NCBI GenBank assembly: GCA_030035585.1
Contig: CM057477.1
Location: 60,245,447-60,309,446 of the forward strand
Origin: Dugong dugon
Lineage: Eukaryota; Chordata; Mammalia; Sirenia; Dugongidae
Direction: 5' to 3'
DNA length: 64,000 bases
Positions within the stretch are counted from its first letter, which is position 1; each line of letters starts with the position of its first letter. A model generated the notes under the pieces. That model had not been told where the DNA came from. It saw nothing but the letters and a program-made list of their open reading frames with translations, and did no database searches. A program made the position numbers and the translations under genes. Shown here piece by piece: positions 1-10,894 of this stretch.

Positions 1-948
1 TTCTCAAGCAAAATCATCTGGGCCAGGACTTTTTTTTTTGTTGGGAGATTTTTTTATTACCTTTTCAATCTCTTCTCTTGTTATGGATCTGTTCAGATTT
101 TCAACATCATTTCGTGTTAGTTTAGGTAGATAGTGCATTTCTAGAAATTTGTCCATTTCCTCTAGGTTTTCAAATTTGTTGGAGTATAGTTTTTCATAAT
201 ACTCTGTTATAATCCTTTTTATTTCAGTTGGGTCTGTTGTAATGTCCCTCATTTCATTCCTCATTTGGGTTATTTACATCCTTTTCTGTTTTTCTTTTGT
301 CAGTTTGGCCAATGGTTTGTTGACTTTGTTGATCTTTTCAAAGAACCAACGTTCAGTTTTGTTGATTCTTTCTATTGTTTTTCTATTATCTATTCCATTT
401 ATTTCTGCGCTAATCTTTATTATTTCCTTTCTTCTGGTGGCTGCAGGCTTCTTTTGCTGTTCTCTTTCTATTTATTCGAGTTGTGTAGCTAATGTTTTGA
501 TTTTGTCCCTTTCTTCTTTTTTGATGTGTGCATCTATTGTTATATATTGACCTCTGAACACTGCCTTTGCTGTGTCCCAAAGGTTTTGGTATGATGTGTT
601 TTCATTCTTGTTTGATTCTAGGAATTTTTTGATTCCATCTTTGAGTTCTTCTATTACCTGGTGGTTTTTAGGCAGGGTGTTATTCAGTTTCCAAGTAATT
701 GATTTTTTTCCCTTGCACTTCCTGTTGTTGATTTCTACTTTGATAGCACTGTGATCAGAGAAGGTATTTTGTATTATCTCAGTGTTTTGGATTTTGTTGA
801 GGGTTGCTTTGTGGCCTAAGATGAAGTCTATTCTGTAGAAGGTTCCATGTGCATTGGAAAAGAATGAGTACTTTGCAGCTGTTGGATGAAGTGTTCTATA
901 TTTGACTATGAGTTCAAGTTGGCTGATTGTGGCCTTTAGATCTTCTGT
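1..948 (-). mobile_element. L1 LINE fragment A: ORF2 endonuclease end to reverse-transcriptase start
   Basis: Read on the minus strand this encodes the C-terminal part of the L1 ORF2 endonuclease, with YRTLHPTAAKYSFFSNAHGT and RIDFILGHK, then the linker with ITREEIEKVI and SPGPDDF that precedes the RT fingers. The element runs off the left window edge. Reading frames are interrupted, so this is a dead LINE copy. ORF2p normally nicks DNA and reverse-transcribes L1 RNA at the target. The 5' side stops abruptly near 948 against a second L1 fragment rather than at more endonuclease sequence. Confidence 0.9.
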
Positions 949-2207
949 ATGTTTATAGTTTTTGGTTTTACATTTAGGTCTTTGATCCATTTTGAATTAG
1001 TTTTTGTGCATGGTGTGAAGTATGAGTCCTGTTTCATTGTTTTTGCAGATTAACATCCAGTTTTGACAGCACCATTTGTTAAAAAGAAAGTCTTTTCCCC
1101 ATTTGATGAACTTTGGGCCCTTGTCAAAGATCAGGTAACTATAGTTGGATGGATTTACATCTGGGTTCTCAATTCTGTTCCATCAGTCCATGGTCTGTTG
1201 TTACAGTACCAATACCAGGCTATTTTGACTATCATAACTGTATAGTAGGTTCTGAGGTCAGGTAGTGGGAGTCCTCTTACTTTATTCTTCTTCAATACTG
1301 CTTTACTTATCTGGCGACACTTTCCTTTCCATCTAAAGTTAATGATTAGTTTTTCCATCTTGTTAAAGAATCCTGTTGGTATTTGGATCATGATTGCATT
1401 GTATTTGTAGATTGCTTTTGGTGGAATCAACATTTTCACAAATATCCATGAGCATGATATGTTTTTCCATTTATGTATGTCACTTTTGTTTTCTTGCAGT
1501 AGTGTTTTGTAGTTTTATTTGTATAGGTTTTTTACATCCCTGGTCAGATTTATTCCTAAGTATTTCATTTTTTTAGAGGCTATTATAAATGGTGGCACAG
1601 TGGTTAAGAGGTTAGTTGCCAAACAAAAGGTCGGCAGTTCAAATCCACCAGCCACTCCTTGGAAACCCTATTGGGCAGTTCTACACTGTCCTTTAGGGTC
1701 GCTATGAGTTGGAATCTACTCAGTGGCAACGGGTTTGGTTTTTTGCTTTTATTATAAATGGATTTCCTTTTTGTAGTACTCTTTATTGGTGTATGGGAAT
1801 TCAACTGATATTTGTATGTTTATCTTGTATCCTGCTGCTCTGCTGAATCTTTCTATCAGTTCCAGTAGTTTTCTTGTGAAGTTTTTTGGGTTCTGTATGT
1901 ATAGTATCATGTCATCTGTGAGTAAGGATAGTTTTACTTCTTCCTTACCAATTTGGATGCCCTTTATATCTTTTTCTTGCCTTACTGCACTAGCTAGGCT
2001 TTCAGCACAATGTTAAATAGGAGTGGTGATAAAAGGGCATCCTTGTCTTGTTCCTGTTCTCACGGGGAATGTTTTCAGCCTCTCTCCACGAGAATGACGT
2101 TGGCTTTTGGTTTGTATAGATGCCCTTTACTATGCTGAGGAATTTCTCTTCTATTCCTAGTTTATTGCTATTTTTTTATCAGGAATGGGTGTTGGACTTT
2201 ATTGAAT
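949..2207 (-). mobile_element. L1 LINE fragment B: ORF2 RT to C-terminal region
   Basis: Minus-strand translation gives late ORF2 sequence such as FNKMEKLIINFRWKGK, GLPLPDLRTYY and [17 protein letters not shown], then a decayed match to the [13 protein letters not shown] region seen in the other L1 copies here. On the minus strand fragment B lies upstream of fragment A although it encodes a later part of ORF2, so the two are separate pieces or a rearranged copy. A SINE at 1591-1750 interrupts B and another SINE abuts its far end. Confidence 0.88.
1591..1750 (+). mobile_element. type-1 AfroSINE inside L1 fragment B
   Basis: It begins in the head at GTGGCACAGTGGTTAAG, lacks the AAAGATTACAG segment, and ends with a GGGTTTGGTTTTTT tail. 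The flanks share ATTATAAATGG (from about 1582 and 1751), a target-site duplication. The L1 sequence reads through once the SINE is removed. Confidence 0.9.
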
Positions 2208-2331
2208 CCAAGGCTGTAAATCTTTACAGAAGCATACTGCCACGTCTTTCTTGCACTGAGCTGCTGGTGGGTTCAAACCACCAGTCTCTCGGTTAGCAAC
2301 CAAGCACTTAACCACTGTGCCGCCTGGCTCC
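2208..2331 (-). mobile_element. type-1 AfroSINE fragment
   Basis: Antisense SINE: CAAGGCTGTAAATCTTTACA, then the reversed B-box region and ACCACTGTGCCGCCTGGCTC. The 3' tail half is missing because it starts directly at the L1 fragment. Confidence 0.85.
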
Positions 2332-2875
2332 TTTACAGTTCAAGAGTAGAGAATTTAGATTTACATTTTCTTATAATGGTGAAAATTTTAACAAGAATGT
2401 GGATGTAGCTATAAGAATGAGGAGACCCCAAGCTATATTGTTGATTTTTTTGTCACATATATTGGTACTGTGTATGTTGGTGGCAGGCATGGTGGTGGAG
2501 TGAGCCAGTGCGAAAATCCTGTGAGAATCAGAGGTGATAACAAGAGGCCTGTACATGAGAAGAAATAGAGAGCACTACAGCCAGATGAAACAAACTCCAA
2601 GATACAGAGTTTTGCTTCATGGTGGGAAAATAATGGTATGAAAATGACAGCAGTGGGAGCTAGCAGCCTCCAAAAGCTTCTCTAGGAACTGTGGAAAGTG
2701 ACATGTAGGAAAATTCAGTCTTTCTGTACAGGACTCCCAAAAGAAGAGGCATCCTACAGGGAAGGCCAAGATTCAGTCTAAGTTCAGGGAGTGGAGAACT
2801 TGTTTTGGTTGAGTTTGAGAACAGGAGCTCTAAAATTCTGGTCAAGATGTGTTGGGAGGAAAAATACCAGCACAA
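2332..2875. other. sequence with no recognised feature
   Basis: No repeat family or coding exon was recognised. The short frames on either strand have no family resemblance. Confidence 0.5.
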
Positions 2876-3030
2876 GTTGCTGTTGAGTCGACTCCAACTC
2901 ATGGCGACCTCATGTGTGTCAGAGTAGAACTGTGCTCCATAGGGTTTTCAGTGGCTGGTGTTTTGTAAGTAGATCTCCAGGCATTTATTCTGAGGTGCCT
3001 CTGGGTGGATGTTGTTGCTGTTGTTAGTTG
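2876..3030 (-). mobile_element. type-2 AfroSINE fragment
   Basis: Antisense copy starting TTGCTGTTGAGTCGACTCCA and running to the type-2 body word GAGGTGCCTCTGGGTGGA. It then breaks into a GTTGTTGCTGTTGTTAG stretch that looks like the start of another antisense SINE tail, so the head is missing. Confidence 0.8.
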
Positions 3031-4154
3031 CCATCTGGGGGATAGCCGTAGGGTAAAGTATACAGAACCCTGAGTCCTGTGCAGATAAGTACAGGATCCA
3101 ACCCTGCCTGGTCATTGTAGGAGATGATTTGCCCATTGATGGAATGAGCTGGCTAGGTGGCATGAGCCTTGAATTCATAGAAATGGTCATTTTTGTTCCA
3201 TCCTTATATTGGGACTCTGGGAAGTATTACATAACCATGAACCACAAACATGAAAATCCCAAGTTAGGCCATGTATGTCACAACTTTTACTCAATGGAAA
3301 ATCATGTATGAGGCATATGCTCATAGCCTCATAAAGTCATGTATTGGCCAAACTGGCCTTGGTGGTCATCTTACGTGGCTCCTCACGTTGCAGATGAGGG
3401 GACAGGAAGTCCTGACTGTTCCAAAGGAAGGAGTCACAAAAGAGTATGAACTGATCATATATTATAGCTTGTGCTGCAACACGCTGGTGATGCCTTTGAG
3501 GTCATCCGCTGATGTCCTCAACCTTTGCACAGCAAGCTGGGAATTCTTTCTGCAGGTATCCTTGGATGTTTACAATGTTTACTGCACATAGAATTCAGAA
3601 CTTTTGAGTCTGTGTCACAGACTTTTTTCTTGCGATTGAATTTCTACAGAATTCTGGTTGCCCACTGTGTTAGGGACAACTGCCAACTTCTTATTTAGGG
3701 TTGGAACAAAAATTATATAGACAAAATATTGGAAAAAATTGACATGATACCTAGGCAAGAGGAAGAGATCTGGGAGATGTTTTATGTCAATCAGTGAATT
3801 ATTCCTGAAAGAGCCAAAATGAAACTGAGTTTGTATGGAAATGTCGATGCAAAGGAAAATGCAAAATTCAAGAACTCCTGCTGTTTCTGTTCAGCTCATT
3901 ATGAGAATGTGGGAGAAATTACTCTATAGAAAATATTTTTATAATGGAAATTTTCAAACCATAGCCAATTGTTCACCTACTTCAAACAATAGAATAAAAT
4001 AGCGAAGTGACGTGAAATGAAATAAAATGAAAAGAATACTTCTTTGGGCCATAGAACTTTATTCATATTATGTGCAAATTATCCTGGAGGAAATTACAAA
4101 AGGTGCAAAATAAAAACAAGGAAGATGACTTTAAATAGGAAAGTGACAGTAACT
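3031..4154. other. sequence with no recognised feature
   Basis: AT-rich, apparently single-copy sequence. Short reading frames are present but none resembles a known family, and I see no splice-flanked coding segment. Confidence 0.45.
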
Positions 4155-4164
4155 AAGATTTATT

Positions 4165-4378
4165 AAAGGAACCCTGGTGGTTCAATGGTTAAGTGCTCAG
4201 CTGCTAACTAAAAGGTCAGTGGTTCAAACCCACCCAGAAGCTCTGCAGAAGAAAAGACCTGGTAGACTGCTTCTGTAAAGATTACAGCCTAGAAATCTCT
4301 ACAGGGCAGTTCTACTCTGTCACATGAGGTCGCTAAGAGTCAGAATCGACTTGACGGCACACAGCAACAACAACAACA
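4165..4378 (+). mobile_element. type-1 AfroSINE with CAA-repeat tail
   Basis: Full-length copy from GGAACCCTGGTGGTTCAATG to a CAACAACAACAACAA tail. The target-site duplication AAGATTTATT is at 4155-4164 and again from 4379. Its tail matches the RTE 3' end in this window. It landed at the edge of the MIR that follows. Confidence 0.9.
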
Positions 4379-4380
4379 AG

Positions 4381-4610
4381 ATTTATTGAGGGCCTGCAAT
4401 GTGCCAACCACATAGAGTTTTATATGCAAAATTATCACAAAATCTCTATGAGCTAGGTACTACTATACTCCCCATGTTACAAATGAGTCTCAGAGAAGTT
4501 AAGGAAGTAATCCAGGATGAAACAGCTCTGAAGAATTCAAACCCACATAGTCGAGCTCCTGAGCAACCACTCCTAATCACAATGCTATCCCAACTCCCCA
4601 TGAGAAAATG
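4381..4610 (-). repeat. MIR element
   Basis: Antisense MIR: TTTATTGAGGGCCTGCAATG, then the core resembling CTCCCCATGTTACAAATGAG and a degraded tRNA-like end. It is diverged, as expected of a pan-mammalian SINE. Confidence 0.75.
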
Positions 4611-4675
4611 TTAAAGAAACGTGTCCCTGCATTAGGGGCAAAAACTAAAGGATGACTTGAAATATAATTGTCTTT

Positions 4676-5180
4676 GTTGTTGTTATTGTTAGGTGCCATC
4701 GAGTCGGTTCTGACTCATAGTGACCCCATGTACAACAGAATGAAACACTGCCCAGTCTTGTGCCATCCTCACAATGGTTGTTATGTTTGAGCCCATTGTT
4801 GTAGCCACTCTGTCAATCCATCTCATTGAGGGTCTTTCTCTTCTTTGCTGACCCTCTACTTTACCAAGCATGATGTCCTTCTCCAGGGACTGGTCCCTTC
4901 TGATAACATGTCCAAAGTATGTGAGATGAAGTGTTGCCATCCTTGCTTCTAAGGAGCATTCTGGCTGTGCTTCTTCCCAGACAGATTTGTTCATTCTTCT
5001 GGCAGTCCATGGTATATTCAATATTCTTCACCGACACCATAATTCAAAGGTGTCCATTCTACAGGTATTCCGTATACTCTCTCCAGTTTTTGCATGCATA
5101 TGAGGTGATTGAAAACACCATGGCTTAGGTAAGGCTCACCTTTAGTCCTCAAAGTGACATCTTTGCTTTTTAATACTTTG
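4676..5180 (-). mobile_element. RTE-clade LINE 3' fragment
   Basis: Minus-strand translation shows the C-terminal RTE block: NIPWTARRMNKSVWEEAQPE, TYFGHVIRRDQSLEKDIMLG and KVEGQQRRERPSMRWIDRV. The plus-strand start TTAGGTGCCATCGAGTCGG is the reversed RTE tail. The fragment covers only the last third of the ORF and the short 3' end, so it is 5' truncated. The same block is in the RTE copies at 12.5-14.5 kb and 17.9 kb. Confidence 0.9.
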
Positions 5181-5545
5181 GGTACACGCAGTTACAGTTT
5201 TCTTTTCTTAAAAGGAAGGGATTCAATTATTCTGAGAGGGGTGGAAGACTGAAATATAAACTCATGTTATGTAGTGTTTCCAGAGAAAAGTTCTTCATGG
5301 AAGTGTCCAAGACTCGTGTTCTTTCTTCACACTCTTGCCTCCACAGATCACCACAGAGTTTCCTGGTGTCCTCTCAACACCCTTGACTGAAGCTGGGGGC
5401 TGCATATCGATATATAAACACACAAATATCTCAGAGGAAGCAGTCTGGTGTTCTGGCGGAAGCCTAGAATAATGTCCAAACCCCTTACGTTGTTAGCAGA
5501 ACTTAGTGGTTTGAAATAATTACTGATTTTTTGAGGCCATGTGGT
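5181..5545. other. sequence with no recognised feature
   Basis: No repeat or gene recognised. Short frames only. Confidence 0.4.
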
Positions 5546-5790
5546 GTATGGAGGCTAAAACACAGCGCCTGAAGCTAGACTTCTGGGGTTTGAGTCCAGA
5601 TCTTCCACTGACTGACTGTATGACCTTGGATGAGCTATGTAACCCATGCATGCCTCATCATCCTCAGCTGTAAAATGAGGACAAATGATAGCAGTGTACT
5701 TCACAGGGTAGCTGGGAGGATTAAATGAGTGCATATGCGTAAATGCCTTAGAACAGTGTCTGAGACGTAGTGCTGGTTAAGTTTTCCTCA
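5546..5790 (+). repeat. MIR element
   Basis: Near-complete MIR in sense orientation: GGTTTGAGTCCAGATCTTCC, the core with TGTATGACCTTGG and CAGCTGTAAAATGAGGAC, then GGAGGATTAAATGAGTGCAT. Confidence 0.85.
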
Positions 5791-5915
5791 TGGCCCATAG
5801 GGCAGAATCCAGAGCCATTGTATCAGTCAGGGCTCCCCAGAGACAGAGCCAGAAATATATGCGTGTATGTATATTAGAGAGAGGGAGAATTAAAGACATT
5901 TATTTTAAGGAAAAA

Positions 5916-6101
5916 GGAGCCGTGGTGGCACAGTGGTTAAGCACTCGGCTGCTAACAGAAAGGTCAGCAGTTTGAACCCACCAGCCACTCCGCAGGAGAA
6001 AGATGTGGCAGTCTGCTTCCGCAAAGATTACAGCCTTGGCAATCCTATGGGGCAATTCTACTCTGTCCTATAGAGTCAGTATGAGTCAGAGTTGACCCCA
6101 T
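5916..6101 (+). mobile_element. type-1 AfroSINE inside repeat copy 1
   Basis: Head GAGCCGTGGTGGCACAGTGG through CAAAGATTACAGCC to CAGAGTTGACCCCA. The tail is short and lacks the usual GGTTTGG run. Confidence 0.9.
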
Positions 6102-6370
6102 GCCAAGGGGGATATGTGACTGTGGGAGATGACAAGTTTGAAATCTGCAGGGCATACTCGGCAGCTGGTAATTCTCAGGCAGTGATGATGCTGCACCCCT
6201 GAGGCAGAACTTCTTCCTCAGGGAAACTTCAGTTCTGGTCTTAAGGCCTTTCAACAGATCGGAGAAGGCCCTCATAATCTCCTTTACTTAATGTCAACTG
6301 ATTGTAGATACATCCACAACAATAGCTAGATGAGTGTTTGGCTGAATAACCTGGTATTACGGCCTAACCG

Positions 6371-6550
6371 AAAAGGCCTAGTGGTGAAGTGGTTAAGCAC
6401 TCCGCAGTTCGACCCCACCACCTGTGCCGCAGAAGAAAGACGTAGCAGTATTCTTCAGCAAAGATTTACAGCCTAGGAAACCCTAACAGGCAGTTTTACT
6501 CTGTCCAATAGGGTCGCTATGAGGCAGAATGGATTTGATGGCACCTAACC
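6371..6550 (+). mobile_element. type-1 AfroSINE inside repeat copy 1
   Basis: Head GGCCTAGTGGTGAAGTGGTT to tail GATTTGATGGCACCTAACC. The flanks share ACGGCCTAACC (6360-6370) and ACGTGGCCTAACC (from 6551), a near-perfect target-site duplication. The host repeat resumes immediately. Confidence 0.9.
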
Positions 6551-6648
6551 ACGTGGCCTAACCAAGCTGACAGAGCCATGGAGGATTATTTTCAGGCAGG
6601 GAATCTAATGGAGTTTCCTCAGCTGATTTCAAAACTGCTTTGCTCCAG

Positions 6649-7034
6649 TGATACAGATTGAATTATGTTCCGCAAAAAGATAGGTATCGGTATCTGGGCA
6701 TGTGACCTTGTTTGGAAATAGGGTCTTTGAAGACGTTATCAGTTAGGTTATCATGAGGTTGTACTGGACTAGGGTAAATCCTAATCCTATATGATTGGTT
6801 TCTTATAAAACAGAAGATGCACAGACTCTCATCTGTAAGTTATGTTTGCCTGGAGCTGCCAGAAGCTTACAGAGGCATGAGAGAGTTTCTCTCTCAGGGC
6901 CCTTAGAAGAAACCAACACTTCTAATATCCTGATTTGGATTTTTAGCCCCAGAACTGTGAGACAATAAATTTCCATTCTGATAAGCCACCCAGTTTGTGG
7001 TATTTTATTACAGCAGCCCTAGAAAATTAAGACA
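6649..7034 (+). mobile_element. solo LTR, ERVL-MaLR (MLT1-like), fossil
   Basis: The segment starts TG and ends CA. It contains the MLT1-type words GATTGAATTATGTTCC near its start and GACAATAAATTTCC (polyadenylation signal) with CCACCCAGTTTGTGGTATTT near its end. The flanking 5-mers TCCAG and ACCAG agree at four of five bases, fitting a 5-bp duplication. No internal viral region is attached. Old and well diverged. Confidence 0.8.
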
Positions 7035-7384
7035 ACCAGTGATCCCTTTTTACCTTCCATTTCCCCGTTTTGAATGGGAATCTCTATAACTTATTCTATG
7101 CCTGTCCTACCTTTGTCTGCTGGGAGAAGACAACTTGTTTCTTTAGTTTCGTGAGTCCACAGATGAAGAAGTTGTACTTAACAGATTATAAACCCAGAGC
7201 CTCATCTGCACCTGATTTGGATGATAAGATTTGAGCTTTTTGAACTGATAAGATTTACGTGGGATTTTGATATTGTAATAAGATAAAACTTTGGGGACCC
7301 TGAGAAGGGGTGAATGTGTTTTGCATGTGGGATGGACATGAATCATGAGGACCACAAGGTAGACTGAGGTAGGCAGGACTTTAG

Positions 7385-7892
7385 CCCTCATGATCTACGC
7401 CCCTGGTGTTACTCCTGTGGTTGTGTTGTTACGTGGCAAAATGTGTTTCTACAGACGTAATTAGGGTTACTCGCCAGCTGACCTTAATGTAGAGAGAGTA
7501 GCCTAGATCACTCAGGTGGGCCCAATATAATCACAGGAACACCTAAAAGAAGCAGAAGAAGGAAGAATGGGAAGCCAGATTTGAAGCATGAGAAGAACTC
7601 AACCCACTGTTGCTGGCTTGAAGCTGGAGGGGGCCATATGGAAACCATGGAGGAAAATGAACGCTGCCAGCAACCTGAGTGAGCCTGGAAGCAAGTTCTC
7701 CCCTAGAGTTTCCAGGTAAGAGCCCAGGCCAGCCAACACCTTGCTTTTGGCCTCGTGAGATCCTAATCAAAGTACCTAGCCGAGTCTTCCGAATTTTTGA
7801 CTTACAGAACTATGAGATAATAAATGAGCCTTGTGTTAAACTGGCAGGTTTGTGGTAATTTATTATAGCACTAAAAGAAAATGAATACACCA
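7385..7892 (+). mobile_element. LTR, ERVL-MaLR (MLT1-like), fossil
   Basis: Recognised from GTTACGTGGCAAAATGTGTT, AGGTGGGCCCAATATAATCA, GAAGGAAGAATGGGAAGCC and the end words ACAGAACTATGAGATAATAA and GTTTGTGGTAATTTATTA. Length and order fit an MLT1 LTR. It is a different, apparently older copy than the one just upstream, in the same orientation, and has no internal region. Confidence 0.8.
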
Positions 7893-8220
7893 GATATTAT
7901 TTGTGTTAAAAGCAGTAGAGCATTTTCTTCAAACGAAAAATGGGGATCACAGCCGCGTTCCTTAGGTCCAGTCTAGGGTGGGACTTCACTGCATATTCCT
8001 TCCAGGCAGACTCTAAAGCACTTGCCCAGATTCCCTCCTGAGTCAGGTGTGGGTGTCCCACCACTGAGCCCCTCTGTCTATCACAACACTCACTATAGTG
8101 CGCTGTGTCATGTTTACTTCCCCATTGCACCCACAAAGCTGTGTACTCAGTGGGGACAGGAACCATTTCTTCTTCATTTTTGTTCCCCCAAGGAAAAAAC
8201 GCAATGTCTGGCACAAGGTA

Positions 8221-8425
8221 ACCAGTTGTTGTTGAGTTGACTCCAACTCATGGTGACTCCATGTGTATTTGTAGAACTGTATTCCATTGGGTTTTCAGTG
8301 GCTGATTTTTTTGGAAGTAGATCACCAGGTCTTTCTTCTGAGGTGCCTCTAGGTGGACTCGAACCTCCAACTTCTCAATTAGCAGTCAAGTACATAACTG
8401 TTTGCACTACTCCAGGACTCCCTGT
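8221..8425 (-). mobile_element. type-2 AfroSINE
   Basis: Antisense full-length copy from CCAGTTGTTGTTGAGTTGAC to GCACTACTCCAGGACTCC. The duplicated target CACAAGGTA is at 8212-8220 and 8426-8434. Confidence 0.92.
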
Positions 8426-8434
8426 CACAAGGTA

Positions 8435-8789
8435 GATAGTTGATAAGTGGTTATTTGAATGAATCCTGAATGAGTTCAGTGATTTATGTCTCAGGAGGAC
8501 GATATTGGATATGGGTGGGGGTACAGCAAGGGACAAGAGGCACAGAAGAGGACAAGATAGGGGGAAGAAACCATTTGCAAGGACAAAGGAATGTAGAGTT
8601 TAATACTGGTATAATTGCTGTTGGTTTAGAAAAATTGCCTTGATACATTGCTCCTACCCGCACCACCAGCAGTATAAATTTCGGGAAGTAGGCTGACCAT
8701 TGCCTAAGTGGCTTGTGAAATATCACATACTAGCTCACATTTCCAACAAGTTGAATAAATATGTGTGTATAGTTTACCCCCCAAGGACG
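8435..8789. other. sequence with no recognised feature
   Basis: No repeat or gene recognised. Confidence 0.4.
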
Positions 8790-8812
8790 TTTCTCCTGGC
8801 TCCCCTGCAGCT

Positions 8813-9053
8813 GGCATGGGAATGGGTGTTTAGTAATCACAGGCGACTGACTGCATCCTCTGGGCTCTCCCTGCGGGAATGGAATGCCCTGCCTTTGTGC
8901 TCCAGGGAGGAGAGGAGCTGGGTAAACAGACAGGGTGCAGCCTGATGGAGTGGTCCCTTCAGACCGTCCAGGGACACCGTGTAAACTCCAAGAGCCTCGA
9001 GCCCGCCTCTGGCGCTTGGCAGGAGGACCCTGGACAGTGGTTGCACCCTCAAG
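8813..9053 (+). other. GC-rich single-copy segment with exon-like 3' edge
   Basis: The sequence lacks recognisable repeats and is more GC-rich than its surroundings. It carries an open frame from 8879 and a good donor-like site, AAG|GTGAGCC, near 9053. There is no acceptor-like polypyrimidine tract clearly paired with it and no recognisable protein family, so a non-coding RNA exon, a chance site or a regulatory element are all possible. Confidence 0.15.
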
Positions 9054-9129
9054 GTGAGCCAGAAGCAGGAGCTTGAAGACGTTTTCTAGGAAAGCCAGCC
9101 ACAGGGCGCGTGATTTTAAAAAGCAGCTG

Positions 9130-9875
9130 GGAGGAACCATACTGGAAAAAAAAAAGTTAGTTTTTTATGAAGACTGTATCTTGAAAGCCAGTTAAATAAA
9201 TGCCTGCCCTTTCTCTACCCCCAGAGCCGTTGTTGCTATTTTGGTCACTGTAATTGAGAGTAAAAATAATCTGTACCGTGCCTGAAACATAGCCACCAGC
9301 TACTCGATTTTAAATGAGGCAGAAAAACATGAGGTGAATGTGAAAATGGGCCTTCTAGGGACGGCAACTGGCTATATCCAGCTTCACTGGTTGTTCTATG
9401 CATGAACAACGTGCAAATTTCTAGGTAATAAATAGATGCCACGCGGTCTAAGAGTTTTCAGTGCACACGGTACCGGGGCAGAGAACAGTACCCGATTATC
9501 AGGAGTGTGTGTTTTATGCCTGCAATTTAGGTCGCGAATTTGGGTCGGCCGTTTAGCTATTCAAGGTCTTAGCTTCTTGCTCTGATAAAAGCAGAAGAAG
9601 CCAAAAGGGAGATGAAAACTGGAGGAACTTAAAAGTGCTTCTTGTTTTTTGTAAACCAGTTTCTGGACTTGGCTTATTTGATCATTTGATGATTTTGTTG
9701 CCTTTCCACAACTTGTAATTTTATTGGCAGGCTTGGCACGAGCTATGCCTTCTGCATAGGGGCGAATCTAGGTTTTGTTGAGTTTGAGTCTTAAACAATG
9801 TTGGGAATACTCTTTAAAAAAATAAGAATACAAAAATATTTACTTCAGCAAATTTTACAAAACAGTATGACTATG
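9130..9875. other. sequence with no recognised feature
   Basis: AT-rich single-copy-looking sequence. No repeat or coding family was recognised. Confidence 0.4.
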
Positions 9876-10121
9876 TGACTTCATGGCCTCACTTCCCTAA
9901 TGCTACTTTGTAACCTAGGCTGGAAGCACCCTCCATGAATTCAACACAGACATTTGTGTGTGAATCACTGCATGGCCTGAGGGGCAGTGACTAGGGAATA
10001 GAGCATTGATTTGGGAGCTAGCGGACTGCATTGAAATCCTAGCTCTACCACTGGAAGTTTTTCCACTTCTCAGTACCTCAGTTCCCTTAACTGTGATATA
10101 GGTATAATTATGCAGTCATAG
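9876..10121 (+). repeat. inverted duplication, left arm
   Basis: This is the reverse complement of 11,632-11,877 at about 94 percent identity by hand alignment, with two small indels. It contains a MIR core (GAAATCCTAGCTCTACCACT) that is cut off at the arm edge. Both arms start with TGACTTCATGGCCTCAC read outward. The MIR does not continue past 10,121, which suggests this arm is the copy. Confidence 0.9.
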
Positions 10122-10279
10122 CCAGGGCCTAGGAAGGGGGCTATACGGGTGAGTGGCCCCGAATCTTAAGCTTCGTTAGCTTCTGGTCAATTCGCCTCTG
10201 TTTCAATAGAAGGTGGCTGTCTTGTTGCTTCTCTAAGAAAGGAAAGTGGCAAGAACCACAGCCTGTCTTAGTCAAAAAA

Positions 10280-10395
10280 GATCTTTAAAATTATCCTCTG
10301 GTTTTACAGATGAATAGATGAGGAAACTAAGGATAAATAAGGCCCGAGGTCACGCATATGATTCATATTAGAACCTGCTTCTTCTAACTTCCATT
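10280..10395 (-). repeat. MIR fragment
   Basis: The words GGTTTTACAGATGAATAGAT, GAGGAAACTAAGG and GGTCACGCATATG match an antisense MIR core. Confidence 0.6.
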
Positions 10396-10419
10396 AAAAA
10401 ATAATATACTGTAATTAAT

Positions 10420-10640
10420 ACTTTTAGAATAGTTTTAGTTTTATGGAAAAATTGCACAATAAGTACAGAGAATTCCCATATACCCTCTCTCTCCCCTCTG
10501 CACACTGTTTCCTGTTATTAACATCTTATATTTCTGTGGTACATTTGTTACAATTGATGAACCAATATTGATACATTATTATTAACTGAAGTCCATAGTT
10601 TACATTAGGGCTTAAAACTCTTTTTAACTTCCATTTTTCA
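10420..10640 (-). repeat. old L1M-family 3' fragment
   Basis: GGTACATTTGTTACAATTGA, TGAACCAATATTGATACATT and GTCCATAGTTTACATTAGGG are characteristic of the 3' region of ancient mammalian L1 elements. Confidence 0.65.
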
Positions 10641-10683
10641 GACTCAGGTTTCTGTGCTATTTCTCCAAAATCTTGTAAACAAA

Positions 10684-10894
10684 ACAAATAAAAAGTTGCT
10701 ATTGGAACAATTCTGACTCACGGCAACCACCCGTGTATCAGGGCAGAACTGTGCTCCACAGGGTTTTCAGTGGCTGAGTTTTTGGAAACAGATCTCCAGG
10801 ACTTACTTCCGAAGTGCCTTTGGGTGGATGCGAACCTCCAATTTTTTTGGTTAGCAGCTGAGTGCATTAACTGTTTGCACCACTCAGGGGCTCC
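10684..10894 (-). mobile_element. type-2 AfroSINE
   Basis: Antisense copy from an AAACAAAACAAA tail through TGCTCCACAGGGTTTTCAGT to GCACCACTCAGGGGCTCC. Approximate flank similarity around CTTGTAAAC and CTTCGTAAAAC suggests a diverged target duplication. It lies in the spacer between the two arms of the inverted duplication. Confidence 0.9.

Larger units (their letters stand above)
5814..6580 (-). repeat. unassigned interspersed repeat, copy 1, split by two SINEs
   Basis: It starts with CAGTCAGGGCTCCCCAGAGA and ends near GGCCTAACCAAGCTGACA. It reads antisense to a common mammalian repeat whose sense start resembles TGTGTCAACTTGGCTAGGC; I cannot name the family and it may be LTR-derived. A second copy lies at 43,421-43,850. 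Two SINEs interrupt it. I treat it as a dead fossil. Confidence 0.6.

Noticed and set aside
4689-5021. Candidate host gene on the minus strand with an RRDQSLEKD motif
   Set aside because: The protein is the C-terminus of RTE ORF2 and recurs at 14.2 kb and 18.1 kb.
8730-9140. 136-residue minus-strand frame over the GC-rich patch
   Set aside because: Two overlapping frames on the same strand and one on the other are open at once, as expected from GC-rich composition. No domain is recognisable.
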